DNA from: Physcomitrium patens
Taxonomy: Eukaryota > Streptophyta > Bryopsida > Funariales > Funariaceae
DNA: 64,000 nt
Direction: 5' to 3'
Assembly: GCF_000002425.4 (NCBI RefSeq)
Contig: NC_037256.1
Location: forward strand, 18,159,982 to 18,223,981
Shown here: piece by piece, positions 12,253-23,689 of the stretch
How positions within the stretch are numbered: the stretch's first letter is position 1
How the letters are laid out: every line of letters starts with the position of its first letter
Notes under the pieces: generated by a model
Seen by the model: the letters and a program-made list of their open reading frames with translations, nothing else
What the model was told of the DNA's origin: nothing
The model's database searches: none
Translations under genes and position numbers: made by a program

Positions 12253-12369
12253 AAATCCATCAAAATCAAGATGAAAACCTTCTTTATAAAAGAAACAACA
12301 TCTAGACAAGATAACATTCTACTTTCAATCCTTGTTTGTAGCTTCTTTGTAGTTGTGATGCTTAGGAGA

Positions 12370-12791
12370 TGGAGAACCAACAACCAACAGATTCGACTCA
12401 AGAGCCTTCATTTGTTGACTTGTTGGACGAGACATTATAATTGTCATAACCTTCAAGATGACACAATCGAGATGAAGATCTTCAAGAATGACATGTTCTT
12501 CCTCGAATAGATGGCAAGATATAACATGTTTGGTATCACCACTTGGGAAGGGTCTCTTGATATTTGGTCATTTTACTAGAAGTAGGAACAACTCCTGATG
12601 GTGTTTCAAATATTCTATTTGAAGGAAGTTATGAAGGCCTCAACAATGATCAAATAACTGGGTGGTCTTCCTGCCCTAGTATGGGGCACTATCGATGGTT
12701 GAGATGCCCTATCAATCATCTTCAAAGAGAACAAAGATCAGAGTATGTAGTGAATACAATTCATCGCATCATAGATTTCATCAACATATGA
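12370..12791 (+). pseudogene. E1 extra 3' reading frame (ORF3), unknown function
   Basis: It lies between the chromodomain and the 3' LTR, where some retroelements carry an envelope gene, but nothing envelope-like is seen. The last 75 codons (12564-12788) are open and include GHYRWLRCPINHLQREQ. E3 ORF3 has the matching GHYRWLQGPLNHLPREQ, and E5 has HYRWLQGPMNHLP. Farther upstream LVILLEVG aligns with LVIVIEVE of E3. The N-terminal part is broken by stops. I do not recognise the domain. Confidence 0.6.
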
Positions 12792-12818
12792 TGACCGCTC
12801 CTCGTGGAGCTTGTCCCT

Positions 12819-12832
12819 AGAAGGGAGGGTAA
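12819..12832 (+). other. E1 polypurine tract
   Basis: AGAAGGGAGGGTAA directly precedes the 3' LTR, the expected primer for second-strand synthesis. Confidence 0.75.
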
Positions 12833-14190
12833 TATCATGGACATACTCATGTAAGCTAGTAATTACATATATAAATAGGTAGAAGTAAATAAAGATAGAT
12901 AAAAGAAAGATAATTCTATGATATTTGATATGGAAGCTTTCTAGAAGCTTCATAGACGTTGCTTTGACTTTATAGGTGTCTTTAATTGACTTTTTGGATT
13001 AGAAACGTGGTCAACAAGTTGGCCATGTGCCACACATGTTATTAACTTGAAGACCAAGCTAACAATGTAGTCCACACGTAGAAAAACTTACCTTATAAGT
13101 CAAGGCATGTGTCTTATAAAGTCAACACATATTGGAGGTCCTATAGAACATCACCACATAGTTCTTAATTAGATAGTATGTGTGATTGCTCGTTTTACTT
13201 ATTTCGGAAGAAACCTCTTAGAATAAATCCGTATAGGGAGATTCAAACACAGAGAATGACTAGTTGCTTAAGCGTTCATGTTAGGATCAGACAATCAATT
13301 ACCTCCTGAATGTATCGTCTCTATTTCCAATATCTGAACACACAAGGAAACTATAATCTCCTCCTTCACCTTATCGGTCTTTTTCTTATAGTAATTCAGT
13401 CATACCAATAACTGCTATTTCTACTAATATATTCACCCTCATAATCTCCAACTGTAATACTACGCCCTCATAGCTTTCAGCACACAATTATCCTCGTTCC
13501 AATCACTGGAATTCTTCACACAAAACTGCCATTCACATTACAATATTTCGCACAAACATAGACTCATTCTCTCTGTTGAACTACAATCAAATTTCAGCAT
13601 TCAATCTTTCTTCTTCTCAAATAATATCAATCACATTTCTATTCCATAATTCACTTCACAATATTCAGAAACTCTCAATCATCTTATTCAAAGAAAATAA
13701 CAAACAAAAGAAAAGAGGTAGCACCAAGCTTATCCCGGCTCACAACTATCGCAGCGATGGCCCTCGGCTCATGACTATCACAATCTGGCATCTTAATTAA
13801 CTTCTACAACTCTTATATACTTTTCCCTGATTTTTCAGATTCTAACCGTAATTCTTTAATTAACCACTTTTAATAACTAAATCATTCATCTGTCCTCCTG
13901 AATTTCCTATTATATGAATTATTAATATATTTTACTAATATCTTTCAAAAACGAATTAATATCTATTCTATAGTATGTATAGAGACAAGAGTGAAGCCTT
14001 CTTCACTCTTGTCAACTCTTTTCTTGTTTCCAGTCTAGTTTCAAGAGTCTTCATGTTTTCTAGTCTTTGGCAATAGCCATTCCAGTTTCTCTTTCAATAT
14101 ACATACTTGTTTATTTATATTTTGTTACCTTTCTTTGAATGAAGGCTTACTTGTCTGAATTTTTTTTTCATCAAGTTCTTATCCTTGACA
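12833..14190 (+). repeat. E1 3' LTR, split by a solo LTR
   Basis: Segments 12833-13180 and 13978-14190 total 561 bp, the same as the 5' LTR. The LTR starts TATCATGG where the 5' LTR has TGTCACGG. Confidence 0.9.
13181..13972 (-). repeat. Solo LTR of the E2 family
   Basis: A 792-bp copy of the LTR at 15371-16161, inserted in the E1 3' LTR. GTATG is duplicated at 13176-13180 and 13973-13977. The termini are TGTGATTG and TCTATA (TCTACA in the other copy). Orientation is taken from a minus-strand TATA box (AAGTATATAAG near 13821) and from the purine tract beside the other copy. No internal sequence remains, so it reflects LTR-LTR recombination. Confidence 0.85.
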
Positions 14191-14195
14191 CATGT

Positions 14196-14589
14196 TAACC
14201 ACTTGTAGTATAAGTAAGACATATGGTGCATACTTATGAAACTTGTCTTACAACTTAGACATGCATCTTGTAAATTGGACGTATATTAGAGGTCTTATAG
14301 CATATCGCCACATAGTTCTTAGTAAAGAAATATATATAAAGATAAGAGTGAGGCCTTTTTCACTCTTATCAACTCCTTTCTTGCTTTTAGTCTAATTTCA
14401 AGAGTCTTATGTTTTCTAGTCTTTGGCAATAGCCATTCGACTTCTTCGTTGAATATACATACTTTCTTCTATTTTGTTACTTTCTTTTTGATATAGATTC
14501 TATGAGTTTATGTATCTTCTTCTAGTTTGTATCCTTAACATACAAATTCGATAAGTTTATGTATCTTCCTCTAGTTTGTATTCTTGATA
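14196..14589 (+). repeat. H 5' LTR, right segment
   Basis: Continues the LTR cut at 7006. It has ATATATAAAG then GATAAGAGTGAGG, and the 11-mer ACTCTTATCAA at 14362-14372. A duplication of about 40 bp (TTATGTATCTTC...TAGTTTGTAT) makes it slightly longer than the E1 LTR. The end is TTGATA where E1 has TTGACA. Confidence 0.75.
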
Positions 14590-14591
14590 AA

Positions 14592-14602
14592 TTGATAAGA
14601 AT
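14592..14602 (+). other. H self-primer binding site (decayed)
   Basis: TTGATAAGAAT, two bases inside the LTR, pairs with ACTCTTATCAA of the H LTR at 10 of 11 positions. Compared with E1, both partners carry the same G/C to A/T change, as if the pair co-varied. Confidence 0.55.
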
Positions 14603-14611
14603 ACACATAAA

Positions 14612-14716
14612 ATATTAAAGCTTTGTTATTTCTTAATTAAGAATAGATTACCTTTTTTTCTTGATAAAATAAAAGCATATTAGAAGTTGCAGATTACCCT
14701 CTTTTAAACTGATATT
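14612..14716 (+). repeat. H leader module (single copy)
   Basis: Same architecture as the E1 module: ATATTAAAGCTT at the left, AACTGATATT at the right, and two decayed GGATTACC motifs (GATTACC). Confidence 0.6.
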
Positions 14717-14793
14717 GTTTCTAGAAATCTTTTTCTTGATTCTTGAGTATTATATTTTGTGAGAATAGACACTTTTCTTTTTATTGTACTAGC

Positions 14794-15370
14794 ATGGCAT
14801 AGCTTGCTGAAATGAAAAGTGCAATGACTCAAATGTAAGAACAAATGAGAGAGTTAATGCTAGCAATATATCAACTTTGTCTACCACCACAAAGAGCAAT
14901 AAGATTATCGAGCAATGAAAATATAGAGATGATTGGAGTTACTTCAACATTTACACCAAACCATATCACTGCTCCTACAATGAAACATCGTTCAAGTTTT
15001 AAGGAACCAAAAATTGAAATACTTAAGAAGTTTGATGGCACAAGATGTAAATTTTGAAGATTTATCAATTGGGTATAATTGGTGATTGAACTACAATCTC
15101 AAATTTATCCAACTTAAGGATCACAAGTCAAGTTTATTAAAATACTACTTTCAAGTTCTATTTTATCATAGTTTTTATCATTTCTTGAATGACGTGATTC
15201 AATATTGGATAATTTGGGAGTATTCTTACTACAATTTCAATCTATGTATGGAGAATATGATGCAATCTGTGTTCCAACCAACAAGATTCATATCTTGTGA
15301 TAAGATAATTGATCAATGATATTATACACTTTATAATTTTGACAATTAGTAACAGATATTATGTGGGATG
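14794..15370 (+). pseudogene. H gag, N-terminal part (broken)
   Basis: ATGGCATAGCTTGCTG matches the E1 gag start. The core LKKFDGTRCKF is recognisable near 15035. Many stops interrupt it, and it ends where the E2 LTR inserted. The rest of gag is missing, lost with the insertion. Confidence 0.75.
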
Positions 15371-16161
15371 TGTGATTGCTCGTTTTACTTATTCTGAAAG
15401 AATCCTTTCAGAATAAACTCGTATAGGGAGATTCGAACATGGGGAATGACTACTTGCTTAAGCGTTCATATTAGGATCACACAATCAATTACCTCCTGAA
15501 TGTATCATCTCTATTTCTAATATCTGAACACACAAGGAAACTATAATCTCCTCCTTCTCCTTATCGGTCTTTTCCTTACAGTAATTCAGTCATACCAATA
15601 ACTGCTATTTCTACCAATATATTCACCCTCATAATCTCCAACTGTAATACTACGCCCTCATAGCTTTCAGCACACAATTATCCTCATTCCAATCACTAGA
15701 ATTCTTCACACAAAACTGCCATTCACATTACAGTATTTCACACAAATATAGACTCATTCTCTCTGTTGAACTACAATCAAATTTCAGCATTCAATCTTTC
15801 TTCTTCTCAAATAACACCAATCACATTTCCATTCCATAATTCACTTCACAGTATTCAGAAATTCTCAATCCTCTTATTCAAAGAAAATAACAAACAATAG
15901 AAAAGAGGTAGCACCAAGCTTATCCCGGCTCATACTATCACAGCGATGGCTCCCGGCTCACGACTCTCACACTCTAGCATCCTAATTAACTTCTGCAACT
16001 CCTATATACTTTCCCCTGATTTTTCAGATTCTAACCGTAATTCTGTAATTAACCGCTTTTAATAACTAAATCACTCATTCGTCCTCTTGAATTTCTTATA
16101 ATATGAATTATTAATATATTTTACCAATATCTTTCAAAAATGAATTAATATCTATTCTACA
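15371..16161 (-). repeat. E2 LTR (3' LTR by orientation)
   Basis: 791 bp, about as long as the solo copy at 13181-13972 and closely similar to it. The plus-strand ends are TGTGATTG and TCTACA. A minus-strand TATA box (AAGTATATAGG near 16010) and the purine tract at 16162-16180 place the element's body to the right. The flank GGATG at 15366-15370 has no partner, because the other end of the element is missing. Confidence 0.8.
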
Positions 16162-16180
16162 TAGCCCCACTCCTATCTGT
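16162..16180 (-). other. E2 polypurine tract
   Basis: On the minus strand ACAGATAGGAGTGGGGCTA directly precedes the LTR start TGTAGAATAG. Confidence 0.6.
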
Positions 16181-16209
16181 ATAGCGTCCTCATAAACACT
16201 CAATTAATA

Positions 16210-16311
16210 CCTATCTAAAAATTATCTAACAAAATTCTACAAAAATTACGATCCTTCTGGCCTATCTAAAAATTATCTAACAAAATTCTACAAAAATTAC
16301 GATCCTTCTGG
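16210..16311. repeat. Perfect 51-bp tandem duplication
   Basis: Two identical 51-bp units (16210-16260 and 16261-16311) start CCTATCTAAAAATT. The first bases of a third unit follow. Confidence 0.95.
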
Positions 16312-16410
16312 CCTATCTAATTAATCAATTGTCACAGTATCTGTTATTGTTTCTACCAATTCTGGTTCCAACTGCAAATCTTCGTCCTTCTCCAATCCTT
16401 CCATCGGCTC

Positions 16411-16989
16411 TTACCTCAACTGAGCTGAAAGGTCTTCATTGTACTCGCCCAGTTCACGGACTTGAGCTTCCAATTTCAGGATCTGGGCATCTCTCAATTC
16501 CAACTGGTGCTGAAAGTGACTCCTCTCTTCTGAAACTTCGGGAACTTGCAACGTCGATACTTGTGCTTGACCAATATTGACTAAATCCTCTGCCAATCTT
16601 GTCACCTCGATATTCAAGGCCTCAATTTTAACCCTTAACCGCTCCATTTTATATCTGTATTGGTCACTCAATACCAATTTCTCTTGTGCCAATAACTCGG
16701 CCTTTTCTTGTTCCATTATCAATTGACCCTTTGCTTTTTTTAGTTCCAAAATTGAATTACTTTGAGCCCGGAATAGTTCTTGCCTGTGGGTCTCTACCAT
16801 GCGTTTTTTTTCTTTGTCCCAAGCTTCTTGTTGTTCCTCAATTTTTTGCTCCAATAGTAGCTTGGATTCTGCATTCGCTTGGATGATCCGTTCTTGCTCT
16901 TCAATTCTTCGGGTCTGCTCCAATATCACCTTTTTACTTGCCTCTAATTCCTGTTTACCACTACCATTTACATCCAATGCTCGTACCAT
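16411..16989 (-). CDS. Intact coiled-coil protein of 192 residues inside E2, function unknown
   Basis: The only long undamaged frame in this part of the block. The ATG at 16989 follows an in-frame TAA. The product is almost wholly helical and charged (Glu, Lys, Gln, Arg rich), with heptad-like stretches such as LEQKIEEQQEAWDKEKKRM and RDAQILKLEAQVRELGEYN. I see no Cys/His knuckle, protease or other catalytic motif. It sits about 250 bp upstream of the E2 purine tract and LTR, so it reads as a 3'-proximal frame of that element, perhaps a non-autonomous one. It could instead be a captured host exon. Function not assigned. Confidence 0.6.
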   Translation of the reverse strand: MVRALDVNGSGKQELEASKKVILEQTRRIEEQERIIQANAESKLLLEQKIEEQQEAWDKEKKRMVETHRQELFRAQSNSILELKKAKGQLIMEQEKAELLAQEKLVLSDQYRYKMERLRVKIEALNIEVTRLAEDLVNIGQAQVSTLQVPEVSEERSHFQHQLELRDAQILKLEAQVRELGEYNEDLSAQLR

Positions 16990-17106
16990 GCAATGTATTT
17001 ATGAAATACACTTCAATAGAGTATTTTTAAGATGTACGCCTTTCAGTAGTCAACCCTGTGGAAATGCTAACTGATTGATATCTAACAACGTCGGGACTTC
17101 ATTCTC

Positions 17107-17669
17107 CATAGCCAAAAACCTAAACCTTCTGACCTTAGCCTTCAAAACTCAAATGGCTTTGAGAAACTAACCCTAATCCCTAATATGGCCTTGGGCAGCC
17201 TCCTCAAAGCCCATTGGTCATGATTTTTGACCAATAGGAATGGAGATTTTCATTATTCATCTCCATTCATCTATATTGGTGCCTTAATTATTCCCTTTGC
17301 TACCAAAACCCTTCTTCAATTTTTTTTTTATAAGATTTATATAATTTATACTCTAAACATGAAATAAAAGAATCAAAATAAGTTTTCAAATGTCACAAAT
17401 GTCTAACAAATGTGATTCTAAATATTTAGAAGTTACTATCAACCAAAACCAATCTTGAAAGCCACTATCAAAAGAAAATTAAAGTTATACAAATTCTAAA
17501 GTAATCTTTTTAAACAACCTCTTAACAAAGTAATAATCAAATTATATTATACAACCAATTAAAATCTACTAACATGGCTCTTACCATGTTACTTAATAAA
17601 TTATATATTAAGTACATAATTATATTATTTTCATATAGTAGCCAAACTACAACACAACACCATATGACT
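17107..17669 (-). repeat. R1: partial LTR of family R
   Basis: Matches 36585-36925 (R3) almost throughout and the R4 LTR in part. It ends CATATGACT as R4 does. Only the promoter-side part is present. It separates E2 from the resumed H element, so the insertion removed the end of H gag. Confidence 0.6.
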
Positions 17670-17689
17670 AGAATCTTATACACTTCCTA

Positions 17690-19086
17690 ATGAAGGTCCT
17701 ATTCTCTCCTCAAAACCTTCTCTTTATTTTAGAATAGATGTACATTTAGGATCTAATAATCACAAAGCCTCTGCTTTAATGGATTCAGGAATCTCAACTT
17801 ATTTTTTAGATGAGGAATTTGTTAAAAGTCATAATATACAGTTAGTATAAAAAACTAAACATATACATATAGAAGTCATAAACGGTCATCTATTATCTTT
17901 TGAAGATGTTATTCATAAAACACTTCCTATAGATGCAATAATAAATGGTTATAATAGTCACATAATTTTTAATATAATTAGACCTCTTTTTAATCCAGTT
18001 ATTTTAGGTTTATCATGGCTAGAAAAGTATAACCTTGTCATAGATTAAATTTCTTGTAAACTTTACTTTTCTTCAAACATCATTAAGAGTTTTTCGAATC
18101 TAATTGAAAGTCATAAGTCTAGTATAGCCAAATCTATACTTATAGGTGCAAAAGCTTTTTTGCATACTACAAAAGAAGGATCGTCTTTTGTTATTTATGC
18201 TACATCTTTTTAAATGATGGAAAGATTTCAAATAAAATTCTAAGTCAATATCAAGATTTTTAAGATATTTTTGAGAAGAAGAATGAAAATATTCTCCTCG
18301 AGTATCATCCATATGATTGCTCAATCGATCTTAAAGAATGAACTCAATTATTATTTGGTCCAATCTATAGTTTATTACAAAATAATTTGGTTGAATTTAA
18401 GAATTTCATATGCCATTCAAAATCTCTTGCAAGAGCTCCTATCTTATTTGTGAAGAAAAAAGATGGATCATTGTTAATGTGTGTGAATTATCGAGGACTC
18501 AATAAGATTACCATCAAGAATAGATATCCTCTATCTTTGATATCTGGAATTTTTGATCAATTAAATCAAGCTAAGATCTATACAAAAATAAATCTATGAA
18601 GAGCATACAATCTAGTGTGCATTAAAAAAAGAGATGAATAGAAGACTATATTTCAAATATGGTATGGATACTTTGAATATAATGTCATACCTTTTGGACT
18701 CATGAATATACCAATAACTTTCAACATCTTATGAATGATATTTTTTGTGAGTTTTTAGATGATTTTTTTATCTGTTACTTAGATAATATTTTAATTTACT
18801 CTAAGAATATAGAAGAATATGAAGTTCATGTTTGTCATGTGTTACAAAAATTTAGAGATGCGGGATTGTATGCCAAGATAAAAAAGTGTATATTCTACAC
18901 TACTTAAGTTGACTTCTTAGGATACATCATTTCAAACAATGGTTTAATGATGGATCTTAAAAAAATTCACACAATCATAAATTGGAAGATTTCAAAAACA
19001 GTAAGACATATACAATGAATTTTGAGACTTGACAATTACTATTGGATCTTCATCAAGAACGGTTTTCAAGTTGTAGTGCCACTTAT
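17690..19086 (+). pseudogene. H protease and reverse transcriptase (broken)
   Basis: Protease remnant with ALMDSGISTYFLDEEF near 17775. RT from about 18390 has [19 protein letters not shown], and the YLDD box is changed to YLDN near 18780. Stops and frameshifts are frequent. The piece stops at the CTTAT duplication of E5. Confidence 0.75.
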
Positions 19087-19528
19087 TATTAGAGACCATA
19101 CACAAGACAAGGATTCAAGACCAAGAAATGGAATTAGCTTGACATTAGAACAACAATTGGATACAAAGTAAGAAAATCCTAGCTTGGCCTTAAGAAGTGA
19201 GTTATCAAGATTGAGAATCTCTTCAACCTCGATTCCTATATATACTAGGTCCTAAAAAGCTTCTTGAGAAGTTTCTATGAAGCTTGAGAACAAAGCAAGC
19301 CTAAGATCCTTCTTTGGCAACTTCCTAAATCATTCAAAGTATTCTAGAACCTTCTAAAACTTTCTTAGAATCTATTGGAACCTTCTAGAACCTTCTTAGA
19401 ATCCACTAGAATATTTGAGAATCTTCTAAAATCTTTTAGAATCTTCTGGAGCCTTCTTAGATTCTATTAAAATCTTTTAGAATTTTCTAAAACCTTCTAG
19501 AATCTTCTTCAATTGTATGTCTGTAACA
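19087..19528 (-). repeat. E5 3' LTR
   Basis: Starts TATTAGAGACC and ends CTGTAACA on the plus strand. The adjoining TCACCTCTTCTTCTAG is the purine tract on the minus strand. Confidence 0.85.
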
Positions 19529-19579
19529 TCACCTCTTCTTCTAGCTTTGAGGTCTCTGAGAAGCAAGTGAGTATATGTG

Positions 19580-19930
19580 CAAGAAGTTGAAGATCTATCA
19601 CATGGTCTTCATTATATATTTTAGTTGTTTTTTACAAGGTAAATGGTTCATAGGCCCTTGTAGCCATCGATAGTGCTTCAAGTCTTCTACTTGTAATTAA
19701 GTATAAACTTTGGTATCTTCATTGTAGAATTGTCTTGCAAACATTCCTTTTGGACGTCCTTCATAAGTAGATTCTACCTCAAACACAATTATCTGGGACT
19801 TATTATTAGATGTCTTTTGAGGTCTTTGTGGTTCAGGCAGCTCTTCATCTTAAGGTCGTGTTCATGAGCTACTTGGTTGAGATGGTATGATCGACAAGGC
19901 ATCTATCTCTTGACTATTCATATCATATAA
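19580..19930 (-). pseudogene. E5 ORF3 remnant
   Basis: On the minus strand RPKGMFARQFYNEDTKVYT and HYRWLQGPMNHLPCKKQ can be read, aligned with E3 ORF3. Several stops. Position, between chromodomain and 3' LTR, is the same as in E1 and E3. Confidence 0.6.
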
Positions 19931-20129
19931 AGTAGATAAGATTAAAGAATATAAACAAGCTATGGTCGTGAACTTGAACTACTGACTTATAATATTCTGA
20001 ATATTTTAAAAAAATTGCCTCTTCAGAAGTTGCCTCCTCTCCTTCTTTATGAGGCTAAGAATTAAGAATCTTCATGGTGAAGCTATCTTGCTAAGCTACT
20101 ATTCTTCATTTTTCCACTTTTAGTCTAGA

Positions 20130-21561
20130 TGGATGTCGTTGATAGATCCTTTGAATCTTCATTTGTAGATTTATAAGGTTATCAACTAGTTTCTACTTGC
20201 GATCATTGATATCATATCTAAACCAATGGACCAAATATTCAAGCCTTCCATATCTTATCCTTGAATCTATTACCTTTTCTATCTAAAATTCAATATGAAC
20301 ATTGATTTCAACCATAGGAGGTGGAAGTTGTCTTTGACCTAGTATGTTCGATTCTTTATACCATTTCAAAAGTGAAACATGAAAGATTAGATGAATTTTC
20401 ATGGATGAAGGTAATTCCAAGTGATAAGTTATGTTATTAATTTATTTCTGAATCACAAATGGTCCCAACCTTTGGTAGTCCAACTTATCACATGGCCTAT
20501 TGATTTTTATATTGTGTCGAAGAAGCCACACTTTGTCACCAACTTGGAATGGACAATATTCATTTGTGAATTCATCTACCAATAGCTTATAACGTTGTTG
20601 AGTACTTTTTAGGTGAGTCTTCATGGTTGCTTGAAGTTCGGCCATTTTTGTAGCAAAACTCCTTTGCTGTTGGATTTGCCAACTTTAAAGGCTCTATTAG
20701 ATCGAACTTTGGATGATGACCGGAGTTTGAATAGAATAAAATTTGCTACGTAGATATATAGATTATGTTGTTATATTCAAACACCATCAACAATAAGTAG
20801 GAAGTCCAATCATCTTGTTGATGATGCACCTCAAATATTGCTTAAGAATTTGGTTGATCCACTCTGTTTCACTATCAATTTGAGGGTAGAAGGTTGAAAA
20901 AAGGTTGATGTTAATCTTAAGAATCTTGAAAGAGTGCCTTCCAAAATCTTGATACAAATTATGGCCTACAATCTAACACAATGTTGTCTAGCAACTTGTG
21001 ATAACAATAGACATTGTCAATAAAGAGTCTTATTGTCTCTTCACTAGTAATTGATTTCTTGTAAGGTATAAAATGTGCCATCTCGGTCAATTGATCAAAA
21101 ACTATGAAGATAGTATCAAATAAGCTTGATGGTAGAAGATCCATAATGAAATCCATTAAAATAGATGACCATGTTTGTGTTGAAATAGAAAGGGATTGAA
21201 GAAGTCTATATGGCTAATGTCGAGGATTTTTTGACCTTGAATAAGTATCATATGATAGTATAAATTCTTTAACGTCTTTCCACATTTTAGGCCACCAAAA
21301 GTCTTTAAATAGAAGTTTCAAGGTCTTGTTGAATCCAAAATTTCTGGCTATAGGGTAGTCATGGCATGTTTGAAGAACGCTTAAGAAAGTTGGCCCTTTA
21401 GGAATGAATAAACGTTCTATAAAGAATAAGAGGTTATTTTCATACTTGAATTTAGAAGACTCTTCAAGAAGGTTATTGGTAAGACATTTGATATTAAGAA
21501 TAAGAAGGTTTTTGTTTGAGGCTTTACAAACATGATCAAGAAATGATAAATCTCTAGGCAT
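20130..21561 (-). pseudogene. E5 integrase and chromodomain (broken)
   Basis: Zinc-finger part at 21214-21561 (FWWPKMWKDVKEF, YDTYSRSKNPRH, with Cys lost). Core at 20959-21156 (MDFIMDLLPSS, VFDQLTEMAHF). C-terminal part at 20442-20645 (VGDKVWLLRHNIK). Chromodomain near 20130-20310 (RLEYLVHWFRYDIND). Frames are interrupted between these blocks. Confidence 0.75.
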
Positions 21562-21599
21562 TGATACATTGGTTGCTTGAAGATGAAATTACTCAGGTT

Positions 21600-22890
21600 T
21601 TAATAAGATTGTCCATTGTTAATCTTGTGCTATCTTGTTTTCTTTCTGTTCAAGGTAGAAACATCTTGATAATGCATCTGATAATCTTTATTGGCTTCCA
21701 AGTTGATACGTGATGTAAAAGTCAAATTGTCATAAAGATATACTTCAATGCCCTTTGCGACGGTTTAAGACTCAAACTGATAAGAAATATTCAAGATCCT
21801 TATGATTTATATATATAATCACTTGATGAAAGGCACCTTCAAGAAAGTGTTGCCATTCTTGAAAAGAATCTACAATACCAAGCAGGTTTTTATTATGGAT
21901 TTTGTAGGTAATTTTTTCCGTTGAGAATTTGTTAGAATGGAATGAAATTGGATGAAGTTTGTCATTTTCTCTATATTATCACAAAATTGCTCTCAATGCA
22001 AAATCTGAGGTACTTATCTCTATAATATAGGGCTTGTTGAAGTTTGGATGTATTAAAACTAGAGCTATTGAAAAAACATCTTTTAAGCTTTGAAAAGCTT
22101 TTTCTACTTTGAGGCCCTAATCAAGCTAATCTTTGTATGTCAATCACGTAAGTGGAGTAGTAATCTTGAAATAATTTTTAACAAAAATCTTGTAGAAGTT
22201 TACAAATCCAAGAAAGCATTGGACATCACGTACAATTTTTAGCTTTGCCCAATTAATGATTGCTTGTACCTTCTTTGCATCCATAAAAGGCCTTTGTTGA
22301 AAATAATATATCCAAAAAATTTGACTTGAGGTGCATGAAATATATACTTCTTTAGTTTTGCATATAGCCCAATACTTTGTAGCATTTTTAGTACAAGATA
22401 GACATGTTTTTTGTGGTCTTTTGGATTCTTAGAAAAGATTAGAATATCATCCAAATAGATCATAATAAAATTGTCAAAATGCTCATAAAATATATCATTC
22501 ATTAAGTGTTGAAATATGACTGGTGCATTGATAAGTCCAAAAGGCATGACATTGTATTCAAAATATCCATACTTGGTGTGAAATATTGTCTTTCATTCAT
22601 CTCCCTCCTTAATGCGTACCAAGTTATAAACAAATATTGATAATAGATCTTTATCATAGATCAATCTTGATAAAGATCTTTACTTGGCTAAGTTGATCAA
22701 GTAGTTTGGATATCAATGGAAATAGATATAAATTTTTTATTGTGATTTTATTAAAACCACAATAATCGACACAAATTTGTAAAGATCCATCTTTTTTCTT
22801 CACAAATAATATCAAAGCACCAATTAGTGACTTAGAATGTTGAATAAAAATCTTAGCCAAATTTTTCTCAATATACTCTTTTAAATTCAC
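21600..22890 (-). pseudogene. E5 reverse transcriptase and RNase H (broken)
   Basis: RT blocks at 22654-22890 ([19 protein letters not shown]) and 22239-22547 ([30 protein letters not shown]) keep the YLDD box. RNase H remnants at about 21750-22120 include a degraded YTDHKNLE-like stretch. Stops separate all blocks. Confidence 0.75.
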
Positions 22891-23152
22891 AAGCTTATTC
22901 TAAGATAAATTATATATGGATCCAAATGGTGGTTGAGTACCTTCTTAAAGATAAATTGTACAATCATAAGGGTAATGCTTTGATAGAATGTCCATATTTT
23001 TCTATTCAAATACATCTGTAAAATTCTTATACACCTTTGGAATTATTGTTGTAGCAACCATAAGTTTTGATTGTGGATTTGCATAGACAACAAACGTAAT
23101 ATCTTATTTGACCACCCTCACAAATACTCTAAATCTAATAAATAAATATTAT

Positions 23153-23626
23153 TTAAGTTTTGGTTTGTCGGATGTTAGAAGTTTTTTTTATAGATCTAAA
23201 GATTCTGTGATCTATTAGAAAAAATTCTAACTTTTGAGATATCCAATATATTAAGGATTTATATTTTTCAAGGCATGTGAGTCCTAAAATGATTAGACTT
23301 GATGGTGATCTAATGACGTTGAATACTACTTGGCTGCTATGGTTTTCAAAGGTTATTTCTAATGGAATCATTTTATGAGTGATGTTTCCAAAGGATAAAG
23401 ATTGACCATATATTACTTCTATATGTACAGCTTTAGTTTTTTTCACCATACAGATTTTGTAGGATCTAGAAAATTCTTTGTCAATAAAACATGCACAGGC
23501 TTCTAACTCAAGTAATGCATGACACTCTAGTTTTATGATTCCTAACCGTACAAGTATAGTAAAACAACAGAAAGGGCTGGCAGAGAATACAAGATTTTTT
23601 TTGGTTTGTGACAGTGAAGAATCCAA
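23153..23626 (-). pseudogene. E5 protease region
   Basis: An open stretch of 157 codons aligned with the protease of E1 and E3 (VKKTKAVHIEVIYGQSLSFG). The DSGA active site is replaced by ELEA, so it would be inactive. Confidence 0.7.
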
Positions 23627-23689
23627 TTACATGGTCTCTACTATGGCTGGATGCCCTCATTTTCATACAATGCTTTTGACAATGTAGCT

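Larger units (their letters stand above)
7007..14190 (+). mobile_element. E1: nearly full-length chromovirus-type LTR retrotransposon
   Basis: LTRs lie at 7007-7567 and 12833-14190. Once the nested solo LTR and one duplication are removed, both are exactly 561 bp. CATGT is duplicated at 7002-7006 and 14191-14195. The order inside is gag, protease, RT, RNase H, integrase, chromodomain, an extra frame, then a purine tract. This order with a C-terminal chromodomain marks the chromovirus branch of Ty3/gypsy. All frames are broken by stops, mostly explicable as C to T changes in CAA, CAG or CGA codons, so the element is dead unless supplied in trans. Confidence 0.92.

Noticed and set aside
16329..17074. 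Plus-strand frames opposite the coiled-coil protein
   Set aside because: They mirror the minus-strand frame, and their hydrophobic composition is what antisense of a charged coiled coil gives.
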